A stretch of 50,547 nucleotides of DNA from Pseudomonadota bacterium (GTDB lineage Bacteria > Pseudomonadota > Alphaproteobacteria > Sphingomonadales > Sphingomonadaceae). Within the stretch, counting starts at the first letter, position 1; each line of letters begins with the position of its first letter. The notes beneath the pieces are model-generated. The model saw only the letters and a list, made by a program, of their open reading frames with translations. It had not been told where the DNA came from and did no database searches. The stretch is from contig JAEWIL010000190.1 in NCBI GenBank assembly GCA_023387085.1, positions 1 to 50,547 of the forward strand, given 5' to 3'. This document shows positions 8,021-16,343 of this stretch, in pieces. The translations under genes were made by a program, and so were the position numbers.

Positions 8021-8368
8021 TCAGGCTTCGGTCAAATCCAGCAGGGTCCGCGCGTCAAGGCCGATCCGGCGCATCTGCTGTGCGATCGGGGGCCAGACAT
8101 TCGAGAGGAAATCCGCCCGCATCAGATCGCGCAGGCGATCGGTCGCGCCTTCGGCGACGAACATGCCGACCCCGCGCTTCACCGTGACCAGTCCCTCGTC
8201 CTGAAAGGTCTGATAGGCCTTGGCGACCGTGAGCGGATTGGCGCCTTCCTCGGCCGCGAGCGATCGGACCGACGGAAGCATGTCGCCGTCGCGATAGGTG
8301 CCGTCGAGGATGGCGTTGGCGATCACATCGCGCAAACGCTGATACACGGGTTTAGTCTGATCGAGCAT
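8021..8368 (-). CDS. GntR-family transcriptional regulator (YtrA-type)
   Basis: A 115-residue DNA-binding protein. Residues 8-75 form the GntR winged helix: PVYQRLRDVIANAILDG, then LPSVRSLAAEEGANPLTVAKAYQ as the recognition region and LVTVKRGVGMFVA as the wing. Only ~40 residues follow, too few for an effector-binding FadR or HutC domain, and this places it in the short YtrA class, which often controls ABC transporter genes. No transporter is adjacent. It lies upstream of the nitroreductase gene's 3' end on the same strand, with a 70-base AT-rich gap between them, and could be autoregulated. Confidence 0.85.
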   Translation of the reverse strand: MLDQTKPVYQRLRDVIANAILDGTYRDGDMLPSVRSLAAEEGANPLTVAKAYQTFQDEGLVTVKRGVGMFVAEGATDRLRDLMRADFLSNVWPPIAQQMRRIGLDARTLLDLTEA

Positions 8369-8438
8369 GCCGCTTTAATGCCATAAGACAGCAGCACAGT
8401 CAAATCAGGAAATTAGCGAAATACAAAGGTCGCTGTAA

Positions 8439-9029
8439 TTAAATTGCCCAATCGCTGACAACCTCGGCATATTCAGGCCGTGGCCGCTCGGAGAGTTCTG
8501 CCCCTGCGGTGCCGAGGAAGAAATAGCCGACGATCGTGTCGCCATCGCGCGCGCCAAAGGCTTTCGCGACGGCGGGGCTGTAGGCCGCCCAGCCCGTGAG
8601 CCAGCTGCCGACGAAGCCGTGCGCATGCGCGGCATGGAGAAGGTTCATCCCGACGGCGCCGGCCGACATCTGCTGTTCCCAGACCGGAATCTTGCTGTCC
8701 CTGACAGGAGCCGAGATCAGCACGAGCAATGTCGGCGCCTGATGCGCGAACTGGTCGAGCGCCGACAGGTCCATTCCCGCTGCGCCGGGATTGTCCGCAA
8801 TCCACGCCTCTTTCAGCAGCGTCGCGAAAGCATCGCGCTGGTCGGCAGCGACGGTGACGATCCGCCACGGTGCGAGTTTGCCGTGGTCCGGGGTTCGCAG
8901 CGACAGCGCGATGATATCGCGAAGCTGAGCGGCGTCAGGGCCGGGCGCGACCATGTCGCGCGCCTTGCCCGAGCGGCGGGTGGCAAGATGCGAGCGAAGC
9001 GAAGAGATGTCGTTGAACATGGCCGCCAT
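8439..9029 (-). CDS. NAD(P)H nitroreductase family protein, YdjA-like
   Basis: A 196-residue flavoenzyme of the FMN-binding nitroreductase family; the natural substrate is unknown. Family signs are RTPDHGKLAPWRIVTV (FMN-binding region), PVWEQQMSAGAVGMNLLHAAHAHGF, GSWLTGW and IVGYFFLGTAG, closest in pattern to E. coli YdjA, which is of similar size. The start at 9029 was selected because AGGA lies 9 bases upstream on the coding strand; ATGs at 9020 and 9047 are possible. It is transcribed divergently from the peptide transporter gene, and two TTGCGCAA palindromes lie in the shared upstream region. Much longer open frames extending upstream are not coding. Confidence 0.85.
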   Translation of the reverse strand: MAAMFNDISSLRSHLATRRSGKARDMVAPGPDAAQLRDIIALSLRTPDHGKLAPWRIVTVAADQRDAFATLLKEAWIADNPGAAGMDLSALDQFAHQAPTLLVLISAPVRDSKIPVWEQQMSAGAVGMNLLHAAHAHGFVGSWLTGWAAYSPAVAKAFGARDGDTIVGYFFLGTAGAELSERPRPEYAEVVSDWAI

Positions 9030-9047
9030 GTGGGCGTAATCCTGCAT

Positions 9048-9133
9048 TTGCGCAAGTGTTGCGAGCCATTCGCAATAAATTTCGGGCGTGCGTGAGTTGG
9101 TTTCACGCGCAATTAGATTCTTCCCTTGCGCAA
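9048..9133. promoter_or_regulatory. Divergent control region with two TTGCGCAA palindromes
   Basis: Between the nitroreductase and POT transporter genes the 8-base palindrome TTGCGCAA occurs at 9048-9055 and 9126-9133, with related TTGCGAG and TTCGCAAT words between them. The spacing of 78 bases would allow a looping or Lrp/AsnC-type multimer to bind. A peptide transporter would be a sensible Lrp target, but this is inference from the motif only. Confidence 0.35.
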
Positions 9134-9206
9134 TTTTCGCGTTAGGTTGGTCTATTCGCGCGGCGGGAGGCCGCGACAAAATCATCCTAAAAAGGGACGC
9201 GACATA

Positions 9207-10853
9207 ATGAAAGACATGGCCTTGTGGAACGAGGGGGACTGGATCGCGGTCATCGCGCTGGTCGTTCTCGGTGTCTTCCTGAGCATCGGTGCCTTGATTG
9301 CCGGCAGCAAGAAGCCCGAGTTCGCCGGACATCCCAAGGGCCTCTACATGCTCTTCTTTGCCGAAATGTGGGAGCGTTTCTCCTATTACGGCATGCGCGC
9401 CCTGCTGATCTTTTATCTGACGCAGCACTGGCTGTTCTCGGACGGCAAGGCAAACCTGATTTACGGCGCCTATACCGCGCTCGTATACATCACCCCGGTC
9501 CTCGGCGGTTATCTGGCCGACCGTTATCTCGGACAACGCAAGGCGGTTCTGTTCGGCGGCGTACTGCTCGCACTCGGTCATCTGTTCATGGCGGTCGAGG
9601 GTGATCATGGCATTGCCGACGCCGCGACCAAGCAGGCCGAAGGGGCGATCAATGTCTTCTGGCTCGCGCTCGCGCTGATCATCGTCGGTTCGGGCTTCCT
9701 CAAGGCAAATATCTCGGTGATGGTCGGGCAGCTCTATCGCCTGACCGATATCCGCCGCGATGCGGCCTATACGATCTTTTACATGGGCATTAACGTCGGC
9801 GCCGCGCTCGGCACGATCCTCGTCGGCTATCTCGGGCAGAAGATCGGCTGGTCCTATGGCTTCGGCCTTGCCGGTATCGGCATGGTCGCCGGGCTGATCG
9901 TTTTCGTGCTGGGCAAAAAGGTGCTGCTGGGCGCCGGGGAAGCCCCCGCTCCGTTGCCGAGGGCCAAGGAATGGACGATCTATGGGATCGGCGTGGCGGC
10001 GGTCGCGGTCATGTGGGCACTCGTGCAATATCAGGACGTCATTCAGACGCTGTTGATCGTCTCGGGCCTCGCGCTGCTCGGCTATGTTCTTTATGAAAGT
10101 TTCAAGCTGCCGAAGGAGCCGCGCGAGCGCATGTTCGCCATCCTGTTCCTGATCGCGCTGAATCCGCTTTTCTGGGGTTTGTTCGAACAGGCGGGCGGCA
10201 GCTTCAACCTCTACACCGACCGCTATGTCGACAAGGGCGGTGTCCCGGCGTCGGTTTTCCAGTCGATCAACCCGATCTATATCATCCTCTTTGCCCCGGT
10301 CTTTGCGGCCCTGTGGCAGTGGCTCGGCAAGCGGGGGCTGGAGCCGTCGGCACCGGCAAAATTCGCCCTCGCGCTGGCGCAAGTGGGGCTTGGCTTCCTC
10401 GTCTTCGTATGGGGCGCGAACAGTGTCGGGCCCGAAGTCGCGACGCCCGTGCTTTTCGTTTTCCTGCTCTATCTTCTCCATACGACGGGCGAGCTTTGCC
10501 TGTCGCCCGTGGGGCTCAGCGCGATGAACCGGCTGGCGCCGAGCTTTCTCGCGTCGCTGATCATGGGCGCCTGGTTCTACATGACCGCGGTCGGCAATTT
10601 CGTCGCGGGCAAGATCGGCGAGGCGACCGGCGGCGAGAGTGGCGACATGACCAAGGAGGCTACGCTCGGCATCTATTGGGAAATCGGCCTGATCACGATC
10701 GGCGTCAGCATCGTCGTGCTGGCGCTGTCGCCGATCGTCAAGAAGTGGATGCACCTCGATACGCTTCGCGACCGCGACGATGCCGTCGCCGGCGAACGCG
10801 AGATCGGCGAGCCGCAGGCGGCCGGAACCCATCCCGAACCCAAGGGGGCGTAA
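9207..10853 (+). CDS. Proton-dependent oligopeptide transporter (POT/PTR family)
   Basis: A 548-residue inner-membrane transporter taking up di- and tripeptides with protons. After a short N-terminal helix it shows the PTR signature region PKGLYMLFFAEMWERFSYYGMRALLI, containing the ExxERFxYY motif needed for proton coupling. GGYLADRYLGQRKAVL and SGFLKANISVMVGQLY follow, with GINVGAALGTILVGYLG, and FWGLFEQAGGSFNLY in the second half. About 14 hydrophobic segments are present. ATG 9207 has AAGGGA 8-9 bases upstream. Three bases separate its stop from the first amidohydrolase gene, and with the second they form a likely operon for importing peptides and processing them or related amides. Confidence 0.93.
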   Translation: MKDMALWNEGDWIAVIALVVLGVFLSIGALIAGSKKPEFAGHPKGLYMLFFAEMWERFSYYGMRALLIFYLTQHWLFSDGKANLIYGAYTALVYITPVLGGYLADRYLGQRKAVLFGGVLLALGHLFMAVEGDHGIADAATKQAEGAINVFWLALALIIVGSGFLKANISVMVGQLYRLTDIRRDAAYTIFYMGINVGAALGTILVGYLGQKIGWSYGFGLAGIGMVAGLIVFVLGKKVLLGAGEAPAPLPRAKEWTIYGIGVAAVAVMWALVQYQDVIQTLLIVSGLALLGYVLYESFKLPKEPRERMFAILFLIALNPLFWGLFEQAGGSFNLYTDRYVDKGGVPASVFQSINPIYIILFAPVFAALWQWLGKRGLEPSAPAKFALALAQVGLGFLVFVWGANSVGPEVATPVLFVFLLYLLHTTGELCLSPVGLSAMNRLAPSFLASLIMGAWFYMTAVGNFVAGKIGEATGGESGDMTKEATLGIYWEIGLITIGVSIVVLALSPIVKKWMHLDTLRDRDDAVAGEREIGEPQAAGTHPEPKGA

Positions 10854-10856
10854 CTT

Positions 10857-12275
10857 ATGGTCAGGGGCGTGAAGGGCAGCGTGCTGGCTGCGGTGGCGAT
10901 GGCGCTCGTCGGCTGTGCGGCGACGAACGACGCGCCGGCGTCGGCGGGCGACAAGCCAGCGGCGACGGCATCCGCCGACAAGTCGGCGAAGGTCAACAAG
11001 GATCCCTATCCCTCGACCTACAAGGGATATCCGACGCGGCTGACGGTGGTGAAGAATGTCACCATCTTCGACGGCGAGGGCGGGCGGATCGACAATGGCG
11101 CGGTCGTCCTGTCGAGCGGCAAGATCGTGTCGGTTGGCGGTGCCGACATGGACCTGCCAACCGATGCCGATGTCTATGACGGCACGGGCAAATATCTGAC
11201 CCCGGGCGTGATCGACATCCACAGCCACCTGGGCGACTATCCGTCGCCGGGCGTCGAGGGGCTGTCGGACGGCAATGAAGCGACGGGGCCGGTCACCGCC
11301 GAGGTGTGGGCCGAGCATAGCGTCTGGCCGCAGGATCCGGGATTTACCCGCGCGCTGGCCAATGGCGGCATCACGACACTCCAAATCCTGCCGGGTAGCG
11401 CCAATTTGATGGGCGGCCGTTCGGTCGTGCTCAAGAATGTGCCGGCGCGCACGGTTCAGGGCATGAAATTTCCGGGCGCGCCCTATGGCCTCAAGATGGC
11501 GTGCGGCGAGAATCCGAAGCGCGTCTATGGCGCCAAGGGGCGGATGCCGTCGACCCGCATGGGCAATATGGCGGTCGACCGCCAGACCTGGGCGAAGGCG
11601 GCGGCGTACAAGAAGAAACTCGACGAGGGCAAAGCCGTCGAGCGCGACCTTGCGATGGAGACGCTGGCGGGCGTGCTGTCGGGCGAAATCCTGATCCAGA
11701 ACCACTGCTACCGCGCGGACGAGATGGCGCAGGTCATCGATATGAGCCACGAGTTCGGCTACAAGGTTTCGGCCTTCCACCACGCGGTCGAGGCGTACAA
11801 GATCGCCGATCTGCTGAAGAGGGAAGGGATTTGCGCTGCGATGTGGGCCGACTGGTGGGGCTTCAAGATGGAAGCCTATGACAGCGTGCCCGAGAATATC
11901 GCGCTGATGTACAAGGAAGGCGCGTGCACGATCGTCCATTCGGACGACGCGAACCAGATCCAGCGCCTCAACCAGGAAGCCGCCAAGGCGCTGGCTGCGG
12001 GCCGCCGGATGGGGATGCAGATCAGCGACGAGCAGGCGTGGACCTGGCTCGGCATCAACCCCGCGAAGGCGATCGGGCTCGCCGACAAGATCGGCAGCCT
12101 CAAGCCCGGAAAGATGGCCGACGTCGTGCTGTGGAACGGCAATCCGTTCAGCGTCTATACGCGGCCGGACAAGGTCTGGATCGACGGCGCGCTGATGTTC
12201 GATGCCAGCGATCCGAAACGCAGGCCGGTGACCGACTTCGAACTGGGCCAGCCGGGCGAAGGGGACGTGAAATGA
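10857..12275 (+). CDS. Exported amidohydrolase lipoprotein (active-site complete)
   Basis: A 472-residue member of the amidohydrolase superfamily (imidazolonepropionase or prolidase-like branch). The N-terminus is a lipoprotein signal ending LVGC (Cys20), followed by an Ala/Lys-rich linker, so the enzyme is probably membrane-anchored in the periplasm. Metal and catalytic residues are present: HSH at 122-124 after PGVID, His283 in QNHCYRAD, the HH pair at 308-309, and His361-Ser-Asp-Asp. The usual C-terminal strand (GSLKPGKMADVVLWNGNPFS) follows. The substrate is unknown; location after a peptide transporter suggests cyclic or N-blocked peptides. The gene overlaps the next by 4 bases. Confidence 0.85.
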   Translation: MVRGVKGSVLAAVAMALVGCAATNDAPASAGDKPAATASADKSAKVNKDPYPSTYKGYPTRLTVVKNVTIFDGEGGRIDNGAVVLSSGKIVSVGGADMDLPTDADVYDGTGKYLTPGVIDIHSHLGDYPSPGVEGLSDGNEATGPVTAEVWAEHSVWPQDPGFTRALANGGITTLQILPGSANLMGGRSVVLKNVPARTVQGMKFPGAPYGLKMACGENPKRVYGAKGRMPSTRMGNMAVDRQTWAKAAAYKKKLDEGKAVERDLAMETLAGVLSGEILIQNHCYRADEMAQVIDMSHEFGYKVSAFHHAVEAYKIADLLKREGICAAMWADWWGFKMEAYDSVPENIALMYKEGACTIVHSDDANQIQRLNQEAAKALAAGRRMGMQISDEQAWTWLGINPAKAIGLADKIGSLKPGKMADVVLWNGNPFSVYTRPDKVWIDGALMFDASDPKRRPVTDFELGQPGEGDVK

Positions 12276-13573
12276 TCCGCGCGCTTCTTCTCTCCGCTGT
12301 GGCTCTGGTCGCCGCTCCCGTGGCCGCGCAGGATGTCGCGATCACCAATGCCAAGCTCGTCATCGGCGACGGCAGCGCGCCGATCGAGGGCGGCACCGTC
12401 GTCGTGCGCGGCGGCAAGGTCGTCGCCGCGGGGCGCGGGATTGCGATCCCGGCCGGGGTCGAACGCGTCGACGCAGAGGGCCGATATGTGACGCCCGGCA
12501 TCGTCGCCGCGTTCAGCCGCGTCGGGCTGGTCGAGGTCGATGCGGTGGCGGGCAGCAACGACCGGTCGGCGAGCCGGTCGCGCTTCTCGGCGGGGCTCGA
12601 CATCGCGCCTGCGCTCAATCCGATGGGATCGCCGATCGCGGTGAACCGAGCCGCGGGCGTCACCCGCGCAATCGTCGCGCCGGCGTCGAGCAGCAATTTG
12701 TTCGCGGGGCAGGGCGCCGTCGTCGATCTGGCCGACGATATGGACATGGTGACGAAGCCGCGCGCGCTGCAGTTCGTGGCGTTCGGCGAGGACGGGTCGG
12801 CGAAGGCGGGCGGCAGCCGCGCCGCGACCTTTCTGCTGTTTCGCGAGCAATTGCTCGCCGCGCGCAGCTATGCGCGTGGCTCCGCGACGCTGGCCGAATG
12901 GGGCAATGACGCGATGATCCAGCGCGCCGATGCCGAGGCTCTGGTGCAGGTGATCAACGGCACGACGCCCTTGTTCATCCGCGTCGACCGCGCCGCCGAC
13001 ATCGTGAATGTACTGAAGCTCCGGACCGAATTCCCGACGCTGAAGCTCGTGCTTGTCGGGGCGACCGAAGGCTGGCTCGTCGCGCGCGAGATCGCGGCGG
13101 CAAAGGTTCCGGTGATCGTCTCGCCGCTCAGCGACCTGCCCGACAGTTTCGAGCGGCTGGGCGCGACGCAGTCGAACGCGGGGCGGATGAAGGCGGTGGG
13201 CATCGACGTGTCGGTCGGCGTGTTCGACGACGATGATGCGCACAAGATGGGCTATACCACGCAATATGCGGGCAATCTGGTCGGTCTGGCGAAGCTGCCC
13301 GGCGCGAGCGGGCTGACGTGGGATCAGGCGTTCGCGTCGATCACAAGCGCGCCCGCGCGCGCGGTCGGCATGGAAGGCAACATCGGGTCGCTGAAGGCCG
13401 GCCGGGTCGGCGACGTGGTGATATGGGACAAGGATCCGCTCGAACTCGGCAGCCGTCCCACCGCCGTGTGGATCGACGGCAAGCGCCAGTCGCTCGTGAC
13501 ACGGCAGGATCGCCTGCGCGATCGGTATCTGACGCCGACCGAAGGGGCCTTGCCGAAGGCTTACGATCGGTGA
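12272..13573 (+). CDS. Amidohydrolase-fold protein lacking metal ligands
   Basis: A 433-residue exported protein with a Sec signal (MIRALLLSAVALVAAPVAAQ). It has the amidohydrolase outline (ITNAKLVIGDGSAPIEGG, YVTPGIV, GSLKAGRVGDVVIWDKDPLE), but the HxH motif after TPG is replaced by AAFSRVG. The His positions found in its upstream partner also read FIRVDR, GATEGW and GVFDDDDAH. All expected metal ligands except acidic residues are therefore missing. It is probably inactive as a hydrolase and could be a partner subunit or binding protein for the adjacent enzyme, whose stop it overlaps (ATGA). Similar active/inactive pairing would be needed in relatives to support that. Confidence 0.82.
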   Translation: MIRALLLSAVALVAAPVAAQDVAITNAKLVIGDGSAPIEGGTVVVRGGKVVAAGRGIAIPAGVERVDAEGRYVTPGIVAAFSRVGLVEVDAVAGSNDRSASRSRFSAGLDIAPALNPMGSPIAVNRAAGVTRAIVAPASSSNLFAGQGAVVDLADDMDMVTKPRALQFVAFGEDGSAKAGGSRAATFLLFREQLLAARSYARGSATLAEWGNDAMIQRADAEALVQVINGTTPLFIRVDRAADIVNVLKLRTEFPTLKLVLVGATEGWLVAREIAAAKVPVIVSPLSDLPDSFERLGATQSNAGRMKAVGIDVSVGVFDDDDAHKMGYTTQYAGNLVGLAKLPGASGLTWDQAFASITSAPARAVGMEGNIGSLKAGRVGDVVIWDKDPLELGSRPTAVWIDGKRQSLVTRQDRLRDRYLTPTEGALPKAYDR

Positions 13574-13608
13574 TTATAGCTGATGACAGCGTTGGTTTTT
13601 CCAATTTC

Positions 13609-13682
13609 GTCATTCCGGTGAAGGCCGGCCTCCTGACCTGGTGATAGCGGTCGGGTGAGATCCCGGCCTGCGCCGGGATGAC
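13609..13682. repeat. REP-like palindromic pair
   Basis: GTCATTCCGGTGAAGGCCGG at the left and ...CCTGCGCCGGGATGAC at the right form an inverted pair in the gap after the second amidohydrolase gene. It may also act in transcript 3'-end stabilisation, though no T-tract follows. Confidence 0.65.
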
Positions 13683-13719
13683 AAGAAATGGAGGGCGGCG
13701 CTGAAAGGGGAGGACGCCG

Positions 13720-14421
13720 ATGCAGCCCATTTCGCTTCTGATCGCGACCGGCATTCTGTTCGTCGGGACGCATTTCGCGCTGTCGCATCCGCTGCGCGAC
13801 GGGCTGGCGGCACGGCTCGGCGAGCGGGGGTTCCAGATCGTCTATTCGGTCGTTGCGCTCGCGACCTTCGTCATGATGGTGCAGGCGTTTCGCGGCCTGC
13901 CGCCCGAACCGCCGCTGTGGGCGGTCGACGATCTGCTATGGGCGTTGGCGTCGCTGCTCGTGCTGTTCGCGAGCATCTTGTTCATGGGATCGCTGATCGG
14001 CAATCCGGCGCTTCCAGCACCGGGCGCGGCAGCGGCGGCGCAAGGCGCGCCGCGCGGGGTGTTCGCGATCACGCGCCATCCGATGATGTGGGGTTTCGCG
14101 CTCTGGGCGCTCGCACATGCGCTGGTAGTGCCGACGCCGGGGCAGATCGTCCTGTCGGCGATCATCGCCTTCCTCGCGCTCGTCGGATCGGCGGGGCAGG
14201 ATGCGAAGAAGTCGCGGCTGATGGGCGATGCATGGCGGCACTGGGCGGCGCGGACGAGCTTCGTCCCCTTCGCGCGGCAGGTCGCGGGGGTGACGCCATG
14301 GGGCGACACGATCCCGCGCGGCCATGCGCTGGCCGGCGGTGTCGTCCTGTGGCTCGCCGCGACATGGGCGCACGGCGCGCTTGGCTTTATGGTTGCGGGG
14401 ATATGGCGCTGGGTGGGATAG
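13720..14421 (+). CDS. NnrU family membrane protein
   Basis: A 233-residue integral membrane protein with about six hydrophobic segments. Matching NnrU features are the N-terminal ILFVGTHFALSHPLRDGLAARLGERGF and, later, ITRHPMMWGFALWALAH, which also resembles the membrane methyltransferase (isoprenylcysteine type) fold. NnrU was first linked to nitrite/nitric oxide metabolism, but many members occur without denitrification genes, as here. A very strong AGGGGAGGA site lies 6 bases before the ATG. It is followed closely by the DUF1003 gene. The biochemical role is unknown. Confidence 0.85.
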   Translation: MQPISLLIATGILFVGTHFALSHPLRDGLAARLGERGFQIVYSVVALATFVMMVQAFRGLPPEPPLWAVDDLLWALASLLVLFASILFMGSLIGNPALPAPGAAAAAQGAPRGVFAITRHPMMWGFALWALAHALVVPTPGQIVLSAIIAFLALVGSAGQDAKKSRLMGDAWRHWAARTSFVPFARQVAGVTPWGDTIPRGHALAGGVVLWLAATWAHGALGFMVAGIWRWVG

Positions 14422-14428
14422 GGCGCCG

Positions 14429-14980
14429 ATGAACCGCGAAGAAAAAATCTCCGACCTGTCGCTGCGGCTGCTCGGCCGCGCCTATGACCAGCTTGACGAG
14501 GGCGAGCAGCGCGTCGTTCGCGCGATCGCCGAACATTCGCCGACAAGCCGCCCCGCCGGCAGCGACGATGACGACGACGATCCGAGGCAGGCAAGTTTCG
14601 GCGAGCGGCTGGCCGACCGGGTCGCGGCGATCGGCGGGTCGTGGGCGTTTATCATCGGCTTCGCGATCGTGCTGTTCGTATGGATGCTGATCAATTCGAA
14701 GGCGCTTCAAGGGCTGGGGCTAAGCTTCGATCCCTTTCCCTTCATCTTCCTCAATTTGATGCTGTCGATGCTCGCGGCGATCCAGGCGCCGGTGATCATG
14801 ATGAGCCAGAACCGGCAGGCGGCTAAGGACCGGCTTACCGAGAAGCTCGACTATGAGATCAATCTGCGCGCTGAGCTGGAGATCATGCGGCTGCACGAGA
14901 AGCTGGATCAGTTGCGATTTCACGAGCTGCGCGAAAAGGTGGACGAGCTGTGCGAGCGGTCGGACCAAAGGGAGAAGTGA
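14429..14980 (+). CDS. DUF1003 domain membrane protein
   Basis: A 183-residue protein with an N-terminal cytoplasmic region that includes an acidic run (DDDDDD near residue 50). Two membrane segments follow (GSWAFIIGFAIVLFVWMLI and FPFIFLNLMLSMLAAIQAPVI) with the DUF1003-type sequence MMSQNRQAAKDRL just after. The C-terminus is a charged helical tail (~130-183) likely to form a coiled coil. Family function is not established. The start is 7 bases after the nnrU-like stop, so the two are probably co-transcribed. Confidence 0.85.
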   Translation: MNREEKISDLSLRLLGRAYDQLDEGEQRVVRAIAEHSPTSRPAGSDDDDDDPRQASFGERLADRVAAIGGSWAFIIGFAIVLFVWMLINSKALQGLGLSFDPFPFIFLNLMLSMLAAIQAPVIMMSQNRQAAKDRLTEKLDYEINLRAELEIMRLHEKLDQLRFHELREKVDELCERSDQREK

Positions 14981-15004
14981 TGTTTCGGCTCAGCGACGAA
15001 ACAT
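14980..15004. terminator. Hairpin between convergent genes
   Basis: ATGTTTCG (14980-14987) and CGAAACAT (14997-15004) form an 8-base-pair stem with a 9-base loop exactly at the junction of the DUF1003 gene and the convergent small gene. There is no long T-tract, so termination is possible but not assured. Confidence 0.4.
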
Positions 15005-15277
15005 TCGAAGTATGCAGAACAGATCACCGAACATTAGACCTGTGGCTATTACTAGGCCAACGGCAAAATTATCAATGATCATTGATACGTAGATAACTCC
15101 GATAGCAAGGATCGCCAATCCCACACCAGTCGCGTGCATCTTTCCAAGCAATAACGAATTGTCGTCCAGAAAGCCGATGGAGCCGGCTCGCCCTGTTATC
15201 AGAGATAGCCCGTTGATCGCACCGAGATGATAAACGGTGATTCCGCAAATGATCTCTGCCAAACTCAATTTATGCAT
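14990..15277 (-). CDS. Small hypothetical membrane protein
   Basis: A 95-residue protein with three likely membrane segments (around residues 5-25, 45-65 and 68-88) and a C-terminal RMFRR. No family is recognised. Its AT content is clearly higher than that of flanking genes, which suggests recent acquisition or weak codon selection. It stands alone between the DUF1003 gene and a repeat arm at 15304, and converges with the former. Confidence 0.5.
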   Translation of the reverse strand: MHKLSLAEIICGITVYHLGAINGLSLITGRAGSIGFLDDNSLLLGKMHATGVGLAILAIGVIYVSMIIDNFAVGLVIATGLMFGDLFCILRMFRR

Positions 15278-15303
15278 CTAGATTCACAGTCGATATTGAA
15301 GGC

Positions 15304-15333
15304 ATGGCCCCCGGAACAAGTCCGGGGTGACGA
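15304..15333. repeat. Single REP-like arm
   Basis: GGCCCCCGGAACAAGTCCGG followed by GGTGACGAC: one arm of the dispersed repeat family without an obvious partner, in the gap upstream of the small membrane gene and downstream of the aldo/keto reductase. Confidence 0.55.
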
Positions 15334-15347
15334 CATGTGGGACGGTC

Positions 15348-16343
15348 CTACAGCCGCACCATCCGCATGCCCTGTTCGCCATAGCGCGGACCATTCGTAC
15401 CGCCCACCGGTGCGGCAGCTTCGATTGCGGCGAGGTCGTCGGCGGTGAGCGTGACGTCGGCTGCGCCGACGCTGTCTTCCATTGTCGCGCGGCGCTTTGT
15501 GCCGGGGATCGGGACGATGTCGTCGCCCTGCGCGAGCAGCCATGCGAGCGCGACCTGCGCGTTCGACACGCCATGTTTCGCCGCGACGCCGGCGATCGCA
15601 TCGACAATCGCGAGGTTGGCGGGCAGGTTCTCGTCCGAATAGCGTGGATCGTTGCGGCGCCAGTCATGTTCGGGAAGTTCGTCGCGGCTGCGCACGGCGC
15701 CCGCGAGGAAGCCGCGGCCGAGCGGCGAATAGGGGACGAAACCGATGTCATGCTCGCGGCACACAGGCAGGATTTCGGCCTCCACCTCGCGTTCCCAGAT
15801 CGAATATTCGCTTTGCAAGGCGGCGATCGGCGCGGCCTTGGCGGCGCGGCGCAGCGTTTCGGGGCCAGCCTCGGACAGCGCGATGTGGCGAACCTTTCCT
15901 TCCTTCACCAGCTCCATCATCCCGCCGACGGTTTCCTCGATCGGCACCGAGGGGTCGACGCGGTGCTGGTAGAAGAGATCGATCGTGTCGATGCCGAGCC
16001 GCTGGAGCGAGCCTTCGCACGCGGCGCGCGCGTTCGCGGGCGAACCATCGACGCCGACGATCTGCTTCCCCTCGAACCTGAAGCCGAATTTGGTCGCGAT
16101 GACGAGGCCGTCGCGCTTGCCCCTGATCGCCTCGCCGAGCAGTTCCTCGTTGCTGAACGGGCCATAGATTTGCGCGGTATCGAAAAAGGTGACGCCGAGG
16201 TCGATTGCGCGATGAATCGTCCGCGTCGATTCGTCGAGGTCGGCGGCTTCGCCATAGAGGATGTTGCCGCCCTTGATCATCGGCATGCAGCCGATGCCGA
16301 TCGCGGAGACTTTCAGGCCCTGGCCGAGGGTGCGATATTTCAT
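15348..16343 (-). CDS. Aldo/keto reductase
   Basis: A 331-residue NADPH-dependent oxidoreductase of the AKR superfamily (YajO/YakC-like group). The TIM-barrel pattern is clear: LGQGLKVSAIGIGCMPM at the start, catalytic Asp and Tyr in FFDTAQIYGPFSNEELLG, the Lys in VIATKFGF, and the His in DLFYQHRVDPS. Cofactor-loop sequence PIPGTKRRATMEDSV follows. The physiological substrate cannot be told. AGGAGA lies 7 bases before the ATG, and the start overlaps the stop of the symporter gene by 4 bases, so the two form a minus-strand operon. Confidence 0.92.
   Translation of the reverse strand: MKYRTLGQGLKVSAIGIGCMPMIKGGNILYGEAADLDESTRTIHRAIDLGVTFFDTAQIYGPFSNEELLGEAIRGKRDGLVIATKFGFRFEGKQIVGVDGSPANARAACEGSLQRLGIDTIDLFYQHRVDPSVPIEETVGGMMELVKEGKVRHIALSEAGPETLRRAAKAAPIAALQSEYSIWEREVEAEILPVCREHDIGFVPYSPLGRGFLAGAVRSRDELPEHDWRRNDPRYSDENLPANLAIVDAIAGVAAKHGVSNAQVALAWLLAQGDDIVPIPGTKRRATMEDSVGAADVTLTADDLAAIEAAAPVGGTNGPRYGEQGMRMVRL

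Noticed and set aside
8439..11939. A minus-strand open frame of over 1100 codons across the nitroreductase and the POT/amidohydrolase genes
   Set aside because: Only its last ~200 codons (the nitroreductase) make protein sense; the rest is Arg/Asp/His-rich antisense of the plus-strand genes, a high-GC artefact.
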